Source of the DNA: Aporrectodea caliginosa
Taxonomy: Eukaryota > Annelida > Clitellata > Crassiclitellata > Lumbricidae
Reading direction: 5' to 3'
NCBI GenBank assembly: GCA_020284085.1
Contig: JACEVL010000163.1
Span: forward strand, 442,501-506,500
Length of the DNA: 64,000 nucleotides
Shown: piece after piece, positions 36,001 through 46,607 of the stretch
How the letters are laid out: each line of letters begins with the position of its first letter
Numbering within the stretch: the first letter of the stretch is position 1
Notes under the pieces: model-generated
The model's input: the letters and a program-made list of their open reading frames with translations, nothing else
Database searches by the model: none
What the model was told of the DNA's origin: nothing
Position numbers and translations under genes: made by a program

Positions 36001-37068
36001 TATAAGGAGAATCACACTGGACAATATTATTAGACAACGAAGACCAAAGATTGTATGTTACATTGAGAATGATATGCGCAGCGCCTTCATCCCAGCCGGA
36101 GTTTTCCAGTGGATTACGTATTTGGATCGCGTGGTTGTAACCTTGAAGGTTGTACGTAGTTTCCATTTAATCATTTATTACTCTTCCAGAACTTTTCCAT
36201 AACTCGTCTATGACTCTTGTGTGACTCTTACATGACTGTTCTTGCAATTTGCTTTGCAGATAGCGTTGTTCAAGAGACGTGTCGTCTGGCCAGCGGTGTG
36301 TTCATGGTTCGTTATGTGAACGAAGACACGACGTTCAAGACATTAGACGGCAAGGAACACCTCATTCGAAAGGGCGACCGTGTTGCCATGTACCCACCGG
36401 CCATCCACAAAGACCCGGAGATCTTTGAAGACCCTCTGGTGAGCATCTGCATGCCAATTGCAAACGCATATATCCTCAATCCGCTGTTGCGTGTGCATTC
36501 TAGACTCAGCGTTTCAATATGCGATGACAACGATGCATATCAAGCACCCGTTTCACTTTAGAAGTAGCTTTCTGCTTAACGATTACAGATTATCGTCAAC
36601 TTTATTACGCTGCATTACATCATAGTAGATTACATTTCGTTACTCATTGGACAGTGATGGCATTTGTTTAAATCGATGTTCAAACAGGTGTTCAAGTACG
36701 ATCGCTTCGTAGACGCAACGTTCTACAAAGATGGCGAGGAGATCAAGCACCCTGTAATGCCGTTTGGATCGCTGTGCCCCGGAAAGCGCTATGCCCTGCT
36801 CCAGGTGAAGTGGTACATCATGACGGTCATGACCCGTTTCGATATCCACCTGCACGACGGTCAGCACGCCCAGTACGACTACAGGTACCACGGGCACGAG
36901 GTCCTTCCGCCGGTCAAGGACGTCCAGGTCGACTTTCGTCTGCGGGAGGACTTCCCGCTGCTGAAAGTACATCATAGACGAACGATCTCTGGCATCCTGT
37001 GCGGGAAGGAGAGTGCGAATGGAAATCCAGCTTCAAAGTCCGACGATCAGAATTCTTCGGAAGAGTAA
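32953..37068 (+). CDS. Cytochrome P450, CYP7/CYP8-like (clan 7), 4 exons
   Basis: Heme monooxygenase of the microsomal clan that includes cholesterol 7-alpha-hydroxylase, sterol 12-alpha-hydroxylase and prostacyclin synthase. The substrate is unknown. Joining 32953-33041, 33581-34518, 36260-36438 and 36688-37068 gives 528 codons; all junctions are gt/ag and phases 2, 1, 0 match. Features in order: a membrane anchor (LLLFVSALFFVVYLA, residues 8-22), basic residues then GEPP (33-36), PWVTDGL, the I-helix HVNYNTFRLSFW (284-295), the K-helix ETCR (Glu348, Arg351), KDPEIFEDP, FKYDRF (404-409) and the cysteine ligand Cys432 in PFGSLCPGKRYA. The family expects F-x-x-G-x-x-x-C-x-G; here Phe428 to Cys432 is three residues short and the loop glycine is absent. 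A Ser/Asn/Glu-rich tail of about 20 residues extends the C-terminus. Other family members usually have about 500 residues. Confidence 0.88.
33581..34518 (+). CDS. P450 exon 2 (bulk of the fold to the J helix)
   Basis: 938 bp after acceptor 'ttgatttgtag'. Starts at the basic/GEPP linker and runs to ENMKIL, with donor gtaagc, phase 1. It is unusually long: in vertebrate CYP7A1 this span is divided among several exons. Confidence 0.9.
34519..35476. other. P450 intron 2, left part
   Basis: AT-rich intron with a degenerate repeat of 'tttagttctcaaataatttt' type at 34880-35040. Nothing else identified. The intron continues past the hAT element to 36259. Confidence 0.4.
35485..36019. mobile_element. 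hAT-type element in P450 intron 2, 535 bp
   Basis: The ends CAGTGTGATTC and GAATCACACTG, with GACAATAT duplicated exactly at 35477-35484 and 36020-36027. The interior is rich in 'aactataact' and 'cgttaacgaaaa' repeats. A fragment of the same family lies at 3176-3358, and the tail of the window (63480 on) has related repeats. Confidence 0.9.
36260..36438 (+). CDS. P450 exon 3 (K helix)
   Basis: 179 bp after acceptor 'ttgctttgcag', donor gtgagc, phase 0. It carries DSVVQETCRLASG and AMYPPAIHKDPEIFEDPL. Confidence 0.9.
36688..37068 (+). CDS. P450 exon 4 (heme loop and C-terminus)
   Basis: 126 codons plus TAA after acceptor 'tgttcaaacag'. It begins VFKYDRFVDATFY, then the shortened heme loop, the L helix (LLQVKWYIMTVMTRFDIHL), and a polar tail. 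Confidence 0.9.
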   Translation: MFKYDRFVDATFYKDGEEIKHPVMPFGSLCPGKRYALLQVKWYIMTVMTRFDIHLHDGQHAQYDYRYHGHEVLPPVKDVQVDFRLREDFPLLKVHHRRTISGILCGKESANGNPASKSDDQNSSEE

Positions 37069-37139
37069 TTGCTTAGATCTTAGTACTGTGTGCTAAGCGT
37101 GATTATCCGCTGTTGACCGAGATTTTCCCTGTTTTAGCT

Positions 37140-37370
37140 ATTCTTCCAATGTCGGGAACTTGAGCGTCACTCTAGCCCAACGTCGATCGTTTGCTCTTGT
37201 GGACCCTTCTGCTTGGAATGACCTTCCCCTCCTTTGCGGGCAAAACTATTGTCTGGGTTCTCCTCGTTGTCTACTCGTTCCCTTAAGACGTTTCTTTTTT
37301 CCCGGGGCTTCTACACTGTGAGGGCTTTTGAATAGTTCATTATGCAAGAGGCGCTTTATAAATGTTCAGA
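37140..37370 (+). mobile_element. L2-like LINE C-terminus and 3' tail
   Basis: Reads VTLAQRRSFALVDPSAWNDL and ends in 'ggcgctttataaatgttcag'. It begins only about 70 bp after the P450 stop codon, so it probably lies in the 3' UTR. No AATAAA precedes it. Confidence 0.7.
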
Positions 37371-37545
37371 TACGATACGTGGATAGAAAGCCACCCACGA
37401 GTGATTGTGTGTGTGAGCCTACGCGAATGGATTTTATTAACCAGACTGGGGAGGCGTCTAGCTCGCAGTGCTTGGTGGAGGAATAACTGAGGAGCTTGCA
37501 CTTATTTATGCGCTGATGAAATCTGTGGTAAATTCGAATCTATAG
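37371..37545. other. Short unassigned spacer
   Basis: Between the L2 tail and the next LINE. Nothing recognisable. Confidence 0.3.
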
Positions 37546-37664
37546 ACCAATCCATTACTATAATGCATGCAAACTGTAGAAGCGTCAAACAAAATGCCAG
37601 AAATTAACGTCCTTCTATCCATAGTTCAGCCGACAATTCTGGCTCTTACAGAAACATGCCTACA

Positions 37665-37700
37665 AGCACAGAATAGATAAAGCTTTATCTATTCTGTGCT
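37665..37700. repeat. 36-bp perfect palindrome, micro-insertion with 7-bp TSD
   Basis: AGCACAGAATAGATAAAG followed by its exact reverse complement. The heptamer CTACAAG flanks the palindromic core on both sides (from 37660 and from 37698), so removing the core restores the LINE frame. The half-site gctttatctattctg recurs at 37959 inside the neighbouring hAT MITE. Confidence 0.85.
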
Positions 37701-37856
37701 ACAAGAGGACATGGCCGATTCTATGCATAGGCCTATGCCTGGTTACGACTTTATCCATAGGAGTAGATCCACGGGGAAAGTAGGCGGGGTAGGATTCTTT
37801 ATCAAGAATGGCTGGGGATTCCAAGTAGGCCTGCATGGAGAAGAATGGGTAATGAA

Positions 37857-38058
37857 CAGAGCTCCTCATTTGAAAATAGAAGGCGATTTGAAAATCGACC
37901 TCGCTGAATTGAGCAGGCGATCGATGCAGCATTTAGGCCGAGTTAGACTTCTGGCTACGCTTTATCTATTCTGCGCGATCGATTTACCGATCGACCAGAC
38001 CTTTGCTAGGCGATCGACCAAGGAGAGATCGATCGATCGCCTCAAATGAGAGGCTCTG
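37857..38058. mobile_element. hAT-type MITE, 202 bp
   Basis: The ends CAGAGCTCCTCATTTG and CAAATGAGAGGCTCTG carry GTAATGAA duplicated exactly at 37849-37856 and 38059-38066. The interior has several gatcgatc palindromes. It interrupts the endonuclease of the LINE. Confidence 0.9.
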
Positions 38059-38947
38059 GTAATGAATGTTTATGAAGGACTGATTATCAAAACTAAGTAT
38101 TCAACAGGGTAGAGTCGCACAATAGGTGTCATCTACAGAACCCCGGGCAATGACCTTAACCTGTTTAATTCAGCACTGGAATCCCTACTATCCACATTAA
38201 CTCGCTCAAAATATGAAATATTTATGGCATTCGATTACAACATAGATTTGTTAAAAATTAACTATTTTTGCATGCACCTACTCGCACATTCTTCAACGGT
38301 TCAACCTCATACCGTTTTGTACCAACTATCCTAAGGCCAACGAGGATCACATAGGACTCTGCTATACTCTGATCGACAATATTTTCACCAATGACCACCT
38401 CGACTCTGCCATAATTACTGAGGATTTATCTGATCATCTGCCCATCCACGGCTAACTCTGAAAAGAACTCTTACATATATGTGAAAAGAATTGTTAATAA
38501 TTATGCTATAAGTACGTTCACCACCCTCGTAAACGAAGCTAACTGGGCAGGGATTTATGAAGCATGTGGCCAGAGAGATGCAAATCGTGCATATGCAATA
38601 TTTATAGAAAAATATAAATCACTATATGAGCAATCCTTCTTAAAAACAGTTCGTGCGTCTAAAAAGTAATGATATTAAACAGCCATGGATTACTGCGGCA
38701 CTACTGAAATCGTGCAAAAGGAAAACCCGATTATATAAAAAAAAATATGTAAAAATGCCCTCGACATAAAACAGAGAGAAATTTGTAAGCTGCATAAATA
38801 AATTTAAAAGAATCTGTAAAGAGGCACAGAGGCAGTACTATGCGGAAAAATGTTTAGAATGCGAGGAAGATCTGAAAAAACTTGGTGGGTAATCAAAATG
38901 CTTCTTCGTGCCACTGGGCATGCTACCATGCCAGAAAGCTTCATTAT

Positions 38948-39987
38948 CCCTTTCCTATCCATTAAAATTGCCATGCCTTACCACAGAAATCCTAATATTT
39001 TTGCCGAAATTACATTACATATGATATATAACTGTTGCAGTACTTCCTATGTCAAGAACAAGATATTTGTTTTGAAAAGTGAGAATGTATTCTACTGAAA
39101 GCAACGTTAGTTGCTGCTCCACTTAAATAGTTTCACTTTTTATAGTCAACCTAAGTGTGGTAAAGTTTGAAGCAGGTTTTCGGGTGTAGTCCAGTATGTC
39201 TGGAGCATGTATCGCAGTAGTAGACTGTCTTTTCCCTTTCTCCATGTGTTTTTCTGTTGCTGCAAACAGCACAGTCCTTTGATCTGCCACCTTCTAATTG
39301 GTCAATGAAGTGTGGTTTCATGCTGAGACGTTCAGCTGAGTCCTGAGTTGATGGACGGCCTCTACGGACGCCTGTGTTGCGGACATTACCAACCAACTGC
39401 TTGATCAGATCTTTGCGAAATTTTAGTTGGGTTTTCTCTGGCTGATTCTGCATGACATGGTTGATGCTGAACAGAAGTTGACTATGGAAACATCAAGGAA
39501 CCAAAAAACAACTTCCTCCACCATTTCAGAGACTTGCGTGAAAAGTTGTACGAAGTGCACAGCTGGTCTGTTCGATCGACGGTTCCCATTTTTGCATTGT
39601 AGTCAACTATAACTGTAGGCTTCTGAACAGTAGTGAGTTGTCCTTGCTTCGTGTATCGCTGGACTTCTGTAGTATAGATCTGCATAATGGTAGGTGCTCA
39701 GCATAAGCACCGGGCGCTTATCTTGCCAAAGCAAAACCATTGCTTTGTCGTTGGCAAATAAATATAATACTATATAATATTATATAATAGTATATATAGT
39801 ATATATATATAATAGTATATAATAGTGTAATATTATATAATAGTATATAATAGTATACGCTAAAGACGTCTTCAGAGTTATTGATTGGTTTTTGGCCCGA
39901 GGCAGAGTACTTTGGATAGGAAAACACCGACCTATACTTATAAGGTGAATGTCCCGTCTCACAGGACATAGGATTGCAAGGAAAGGG
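38948..39987 (-). mobile_element. piggyBac element, internally deleted
   Basis: Ends CCCTTTCCTATCC and GGATTGCAAGGAAAGGG with TTAT on both outer sides (38944-38947, 39988-39991). It interrupts the LINE at FII-DETVSND, which reads through once the element is removed. On the minus strand 39685-39482 encodes KPTVIVDYNAKMGTVDRTDQ and KWWRKLFF, the transposase C-terminal catalytic region. 39453-39151 encodes the cysteine-rich DNA-binding end (CAVCSNRK, YYCDTCSRH, CFKLYHT). The two are in different frames, and the N-terminal half is missing, replaced by AT-rich (tata)n at 39770-39850. It is related to domesticated PGBD-type proteins only by family. Confidence 0.9.
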
Positions 39988-41299
39988 TTATCGATGAAAC
40001 TGTAAGCAACGATAAAATAAAACTGATAGCTAGCAAATTCAACTAATTTTTTTACGGAGATTGGACCTAAGCTAGCTGAGAGTAGCCTATTGCTTCAACA
40101 AATACGTCGTTTACTGACTTCCTAAAAATTCAACGGCCTCCTCCATTGGTATTGAATAAACCTCACCGCCGGAGATAATACTGTTGGCCAAAGAACAATT
40201 AACGCACCACATATAGTGAGGGACTCGATTAAGTTAATCCTAAAATTGATAAATGTTCAGCGGAAGCCATTTCGATACCGCTAGCACCGATAATCAATTG
40301 CTCTATACCTCAGGTGTGGTCCCTGATATCCTAAAAATAGCTAAAGTGATTCCTATCTTAAAAAGCCGTGACAAGAAGCAACTTGGAAATTACAGACCTA
40401 CATCGACCATTCTTTGAAAAAATTATATATAGAAGAATGATAACATACATAACAGCGAATAATATATTATACAAAGGACAGTAGGCCTACGGGTTTCGGA
40501 AAGACTACTGTAACTTTATTGCAGTCATGGAAATGTACGATACAATTTCGGAAGCCAGAGACAATGGCCACTTTTCCGTAGGCATCTTCCTCGATCTATC
40601 AAAGGCTTTCGATACGGTGAACCATGAAATTCTAATCTCAAAACTGAACCATTATGGGATAAGGGGTATATGTTTAAACTGGATCAGAGATTACTTAAGG
40701 GGCAGAAAGCAATGCGTTTCATACAACGGGCACGTTTCGCCCATGCTGGATGTTAAATGTGACGTTCCGAAAGGCTCCATTGGTCAATTACTATTTCTTG
40801 TATACGTAATGATATATATCGCACACCTCAACAACGCTCCATTTTCTCATGTTTGCAGATGACACAAGTGTGTTCATGTCCAGTAAATCATTACTCGAAC
40901 TAGTCAATCAGTTAAACATTGAGCTACAGAAGGTGAATAACTGGTTTAAAGCAAATAAACTCTCCTTAAATCGCAACAAAGCAAATTATAGCTTGCTCTG
41001 CTCCAAGAATAAAGCTTCCAAACACGACCATAAACTTATATATATCTAGAGTGCCCTCATTCAAATTTCTGAGGTGCATATAGGTGAGCTCTTATCATGG
41101 CAAGTACACATAGCTGAAATATCAAAGAAGTTGGCTAAAATATTGGCATAATCTCTCGTATACGGCACTTTCTGCCGCGATACTAACTTGCATATTTATA
41201 TTGCTCGTTAATATATCCATACTTATCATACTGCAACCTTATATGGGCATCCATTTATCGCACTCATATGACTTTGTCTGACGTTCCTGCAGAAACGTG

Positions 41300-41930
41300 C
41301 CTCTAGTAGTAGTAGATTTCGTTTATTAAAATACAAAGTTGACATACCGCAACTTGTTTACAAAATAGGCCTATTTAGGCCTATAACGCGCCTTAAAAAA
41401 ACAAAGTCTTACTCAAAGGACTAGACTAGGACGCGTTACAGACATTGGCCTACACATAAAATACGGAAAAGAAACAAACAGAGAGAGAACACTGTAAAAA
41501 TGTATACATCTGAGCTTGGGAATACTGCCCTTTGAAAGTATAAATAAAATACAGGTAGGGCTATTCATGTACAAGCATAGGCGCAGCCACCCTATAGGAG
41601 TATAGGACCGTGGGACGCGTCCCCCAACTTTCGAACAGGTTGAGACGGTCCCCCAACTTTTGAAAATTTTGAGGTAAACAAGAGCCGAAAATGCACTCCA
41701 TTTGGTACCAAAATTGCTCAAAATTGCGTCGGCTTCGGCCCGATGGGGGAGCTTACGACGCTCCCCATACCCTTAATCGATAGGACCTTCTTGTCTTCCG
41801 CAATCGCGGCTGTGCGTCTTCCGCACTCGCAATTTTCCCCACTCGGACGTTCTAGTAGGTCCCTCTACCGCCACCTAACGAATATTCTTTATTCTTAACT
41901 CACTCAAATCTGAACCTTATGTTCGCCTTA
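41300..41930. other. LINE tail and unassigned repeat
   Basis: 41310-41400 begins with (tag)n and 'tttcgtttattaaaatac', an antisense LINE 3' end. 41575-41780 contains duplicated 'cccccaacttt' phrases (41621, 41652), suggestive of a transposon end without an identified partner. Confidence 0.4.
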
Positions 41931-43085
41931 TTTCTCTAGATTTCTCTATAAGGCCTTTGATACGGTCAGGGACTCTTACTTGGCCGATCAACTGGCCTCT
42001 CTACCTATACCTGTTAATATCTTCAACTGGATTCTCTCCCTCTTGAGCAATCGTAGTCATTGCACCAAGTTCCGCGGCGTGATCTCTTCTTTGGCTTACA
42101 TCAATGCTAGTATAATACAGGGTTCTGGCTTGGGTCTAGCAAACTTCTTAGTGGCCATCTCTGGTCTAAATTTCAATTTTTTTCAATTTATTTATCTGAC
42201 ACAAAGGTACAGTTATTCACATAATGGAAAACACAAAGTGTTGGCTTAACATAAGAGTCATTATGGAAGGGGGAAAAGCTTATCGAGGCCACCTTACAAT
42301 GTAGTTCAAGGATAGCAATGAATTAAAAACATCAAGTAGTGAGATTTATTCTTGGCTAAAAGCTCTCCACAGCTTCGATTATATTCATGTATATCTTCAA
42401 ATATGCTGATGATTACTATCTTTTGATCTTGGCTTCAAATATCTCCACCAGGGACGCAGAGTTAGATTACATAAGTGTCTAGGCTCGCCAATGTAATCTC
42501 CACCTGAACCATGCTAAATCCAACGAAATTATTTGACCAGACCAAATGTAAATCTTGAAAAAGGTCCTCCAATCATACGTAGCATAAAAAGGCATAAAAA
42601 TATATCCCTGAATATATTGGATGTTGAGATTTCCGCAAAGTTGGGTTTCCCCTCCCATATCCAAAGGATGGGGTGTACGGGCCAAGCAATATCTTCACGC
42701 CCTCGTGTTTTGATCTGGCATGGACTCTCGGGAGTCAGACTTCATGATGTGGTCCGGTCCACCACTGTTAACCGCATGCTATATTGTTCCCAGGTGTGGT
42801 GGGGCTTCGCCAGCAAACAGGAACGTGACTCTCTAAGTGCTGTGGTCCGTAAGCTGATACGCTTTCGCTTCCTACCCACATCTTTCCATACTGTTGAGGA
42901 ACTCTGTAAAAAAGCCGACCAACACCATTTTAGAAATATCTTAAATAATCCTTGACATATCCTTCACTACCTACTACTCCCTGTTCTACATACTGGTCAA
43001 GACCTGCACCCTCGCTCACATAACCGTGTTCTTTCTAGATTTGATTCCCTCCCCAGGCGCGATTTCCTGGCTAGGATGTTGTACA
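41931..43085 (+). mobile_element. LINE of a second type, RT and C-terminal domain
   Basis: KAFDTVRDSYLADQLASLPI and NWILSLLSNRSHCTKFRGV are followed after an antisense tail-like insertion (about 42165-42370) by KYADDYYLLILASNISTRDA (catalytic ADD). Then come NLHLNHAKSNEI, HGLSGVRLHDVVRSTTVNRM, QVWWGFASKQERDSLSAVVR and NRVLSRFDSLPRRDFLARML. It is distinct from the CR1-like and L2-like copies in this window. Multiple stops. Confidence 0.85.
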
Positions 43086-43249
43086 CAGTGACGTAACTAG
43101 GACTTTTCGTTTGGGGATGGGGGCTTTAAGCCTTGAACATGGCGAGTGCGGACTGTGCGGTAGCCCGAGCCTATAGTGGAGCCGGGGGCTTGATTCATTT
43201 TGGGGCTTCAGCTTCGTTGGGGGGGAACCCAACGCTAGTGACGTCCCTG
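43086..43249. mobile_element. hAT-type MITE, 164 bp
   Basis: The ends CAGTGACGTAACTAGG and CTAGTGACGTCCCTG, with flanks GTTGTACA (43078-43085) and GCTGTACA (43250-43257) differing by one base. Internal 'ggggcttcagcttcgttgg' is also seen as 'gaagcttcagcttcgttag' at 12058. Confidence 0.8.
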
Positions 43250-43269
43250 GCTGTACAGCTAGGCCGTAC

Positions 43270-44830
43270 TGTTCTTTAGTTTATTATTTACCATAACCAT
43301 AACCACGCTTTTATTGAAACCAGTTGAACAAAAGATTTGACAAGAAACAAGATAAACAATGATGATGTTGGTTCAAAGGGGAGTCCTAAAAGGGCCTAAG
43401 CCCCGCTGACAAGGGTCACCCTAAAGTAAAGTAGGATGCTAACAATAAGGTGGTCGGGAAATATCTATAAGTCTCTGTTTTAAAAGACAGGGAACAAAGG
43501 ATGAGTTATCAAAGAACAAATCTTAACTAGTTAACTAACGTGCACACAGAATAAACTTAAATAACCGGAGAGAAGAGATACATGCGTAGTTGGCTTTTAA
43601 ACAAAAGGAAACTATGGACGCTTCTGAGTTGGAGCGGGAGACCATTCCATAATGCAGGGCCAGCGTTTTTTAGAGAGAATTTTCGTGTGTTGGTGCGAGT
43701 GGAGATCCCTCTGAAGTTTGCGGCAGATCTTACTTCGTAACGGTAGATTTATGAGGTTGAGTGAAAATAACCATCAAAAGTCGGTGGCAGCGCATGTGAC
43801 CTATATTTAAACATGAACTCACAGATTTTGATAATTTTAATCTGTTCAGGTTTCGGAATTTTAAATTTATGGAAACTTTGAGCTGTGGACTCATAAGCAA
43901 ACGACTCTGAGATTATTCTAACAGCTTTGTTTTGCAGAAGGACAAGTCTTTTTAGTCTAGAGGGATAATTGGAAGCCCAGACCATATTGCAATATGACAA
44001 GTAGGGATGAACGAGTGAATAGTACAGATTTAACCGTAAGCGGATAGGCAGTATATACGCGATACGTGATAATATACCCACATTTTTTGAGATCTTAGAG
44101 GCTATGTGAGATATATGAATATTCCAGGTTAGGTGTTCATCCAAGTGGACTCCTAGAAACTTAACCGATATTACTTGGGGAATTAGAAAGTTGCCAACTT
44201 GAATTACGCCCTGTAAGGAAGGAGTTTTTTCCTATGTGAACAAAAAAGAATGTAGCTAGTTTTAATTAAATTTAATGATAACTTGTTAATTTGAAACCAA
44301 TCTGCAATTTTCTGTAATTCCTGGTTCGCTAGTTGGAACAAATCTTCATAAGTTTTGTGGGAGATAAATACATTAGAGTCATCGGCGAAAAGTATAAAAT
44401 CTACAAGATTTGAAGCATTTGGAAGGTCATTGATAAATAACAAAAAGAGTAGAGGACCAAGGATAGATCCCTGAGGGACACCGAATTTGACTAATCTTAG
44501 TTTAGATATTATTAAGCGCCCCTGGCACACAACAAGTTGTTGTCTATATGTGAGATAGCTCTTGAACCAACATAGATTTATACCCCGGATCCCAATATTC
44601 TCAAGTTTTGCAAATAACAATCCGTGGTCGACAGTGTCAAATGCCTTGGCAATATCTAGAAAAATGCCTATGGAAAATTCATTATTGTCAATTACAGTGG
44701 AGATGTTGTCTTGTATCTTCAAAAGTGCCATTGATGTAGAGTGGCCAGCTTGAAAACCGTGTTGGGAGGGGTATATTATTTTCATTCTGGTAACATAGTC
44801 GTATAGTCTATTATACATAAGTTTTTCAAG
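43270..44830 (-). mobile_element. CR1-like LINE, RT to 3' UTR, minus strand
   Basis: The best-preserved LINE in the window. Minus-strand frames give YPSQHGFQAGHSTSMALLKI, GIFLDIAKAFDTVDHGLLF, RGINLCWFKSYLTYRQQL, VKFGVPQGSILGPLLFLLFI, FILFADDSNVFISHKTY (FADD catalytic box) and ADWFQINKLSLNLIKTSYIL. After one frame change come MDEHLTWNIHISHIASKISK, HPYLSYCNMVWASNYPSRLK and LQNKAVRIISESFAYES. It is 5'-truncated (no endonuclease), as is usual for LINE insertions. The 3' UTR runs down to about 43275. Confidence 0.92.
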
Positions 44831-44849
44831 TATCTTTACTAACTATTTA

Positions 44850-44960
44850 CTAACGTTTCTGCTACTATTTTATAACTTTATAATACTTTGTATGTACAGC
44901 GCCGTGCGTTTGCCAGCGTTTAATAAAGAACACAGTTACTTACTTACTTACTTAATAGAA
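44850..44960 (+). mobile_element. LINE/SINE 3' tail
   Basis: 'cagcgccgtgcgtttgcc', 'aataaagaac' and (ttac)n form a 3' terminus with a tandem tail. Confidence 0.5.
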
Positions 44961-46607
44961 GGCCCTAGATACAGTAGAAATAGAGCAGTTCACTCTACCG
45001 CCACCTAACGAATATGTTTGTAACCTCTATCTTGAATGTTTGATGTGGTGCTGTCGTGCTCTCGCCATCTACCGAACATTTAAACATTGAACGTATATAA
45101 TGTGGCGATAAACTGTCGCCATGTATTGAATATTATAATATTTAGACATTGCATTTCATGACATTGAATATTTAACATTATTTATTAAGGGGTTATGCTT
45201 CTTCTAATAGTTGCTAGCCTATATAGCCTTTTGGGTTTAGCTTACTTAATTTATTATTGGATCCAGCTAACTTAATTTTATACCAATAGTAATCTAATCG
45301 AATTAGATGTTGAATCATTTTATGTAATCATTTTAGATTCATTTAAGAATGTTGAATTAATTCTGTAAATACTTTAATTGTGATATTGACCTAATTATGT
45401 TTGACACTTAATTTGTTGTGGTAGAATTTAACTGGCTGACTGGTATTTCGCAATTCTAGGTACTCGAAAAATAGTGGAATTTTGAAGTCCAGGCAATTCT
45501 TTCTTGAGGGCAAAGTTCACTTTCTGCTCTTTTCTGAACGATTTCATTTCTTTCGAAGGCAAATTCACAACTATTTTCTATTTCAGTGAAAAAGTCTCTG
45601 CTTAAACGTTTTCACTATCTGGCTCACTAGATGTAAAAGATAAACAATACAAATACTTTGTAATTGTCCTAGGATACTTCCTGAAATTCTAGTGTTTAAG
45701 CAGTTTGTTAGCAATGATAAGACATGCTATAGATCGTATTACCTGGAACGAGGATTGTGTCATCTGTAAACGGTTAGATGGGAACTTCCCCCTTACTGGT
45801 TTAGACCATCCTTCTCACCTCATCATCCCTCTCAGGCTGTGTTCCGATCCCATAGCACTTTTGAGAGATTCCTAAAATGGACTTTATAAAAGTCCGGATG
45901 CATACATACATACACACTTGGGATAAATTTTCTCTGGCACTTCTCTCTGCAACTGCTTCCATCTCCAAATAACACCCTGCCTTGGGTTGAAGAAGGAAAA
46001 ATATTGGCATAGGCTTAAAAGTATTAAAATATATTTTAGAATAATTGCAATAAGTATATATGGACATTTTCCGTGACGACTGCGGTTATAAGTGAAGTTT
46101 AGATATGGCATTTAATCAGCATGTGTTTATCTGTTTCTCCAAAGTTTTGATGTAATATTCACTAATTTTACATCTTCTGACTGTTGTTTCGGTGCTTTTA
46201 AGAGGTGTATAAAAGACAAGTCTTTGTTGGCCTTTGAAAAGCCTATCATACAGTGGTTAAATTCAGCTGCAGGATCTGAGAACCGGCAACTCGGATTTTA
46301 GATCCACCACCTAAGCTATGAGATCCGCCACCTAAAAGAGAAGACTGGTCACCTAAATGTGCTTTTGCTAGAGTAATCGACCATAATTATTCTTGTTTGA
46401 TACATTTTATGTGTTTTCCTAATAGCGAATAGCGAGTATCAGTTATGGATTTATCAGATTGGTTATAAGCTTTAGATTTGCAAAATTTTGGAGATCCGCC
46501 ACCTCTGGGTCCATGCATGGGTTTTTAACAACTGCTTTCATCCGATATCATAATTATCTCAATGAGTTTAAGGTACATGTATAAGAAAATGTTATTTTCG
46601 TGCACTG

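Larger units (their letters stand above)
37546..41290 (+). mobile_element. CR1-like LINE ORF2, nested with four insertions
   Basis: Endonuclease pieces (MPEINVLLSIVQPTILALTE, GYDFIHRSRSTGKVGGVGFF, GVIYRTPGNDLNLFNSALES) are followed by the linker (WWVIKMLLRATGHA, then KFN-FFTEIGPKLAE). The RT pieces are YKGQ-YGFRK, LDLSKAFDTVNHEIL, WIRDYLRGRKQCVSYNG, FADDTSVFMSSKSL and NNWFKANKLSLNRNKANY. It spans about 2.4 kb after removing a palindrome (37665), a hAT MITE (37857) and a piggyBac remnant (38948). A TAGGCCTA at 40482 splits the conserved Q-YGFRK motif with a stop. RT keeps FADD but the frame is broken. Confidence 0.88.

Noticed and set aside
36774..36977. Alternative frame in P450 exon 4
   Set aside because: Overlaps the exon in another frame. 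Only the main frame carries P450 motifs.
39427..39612. Plus-strand frame inside the piggyBac remnant
   Set aside because: Shadow of the minus-strand transposase.
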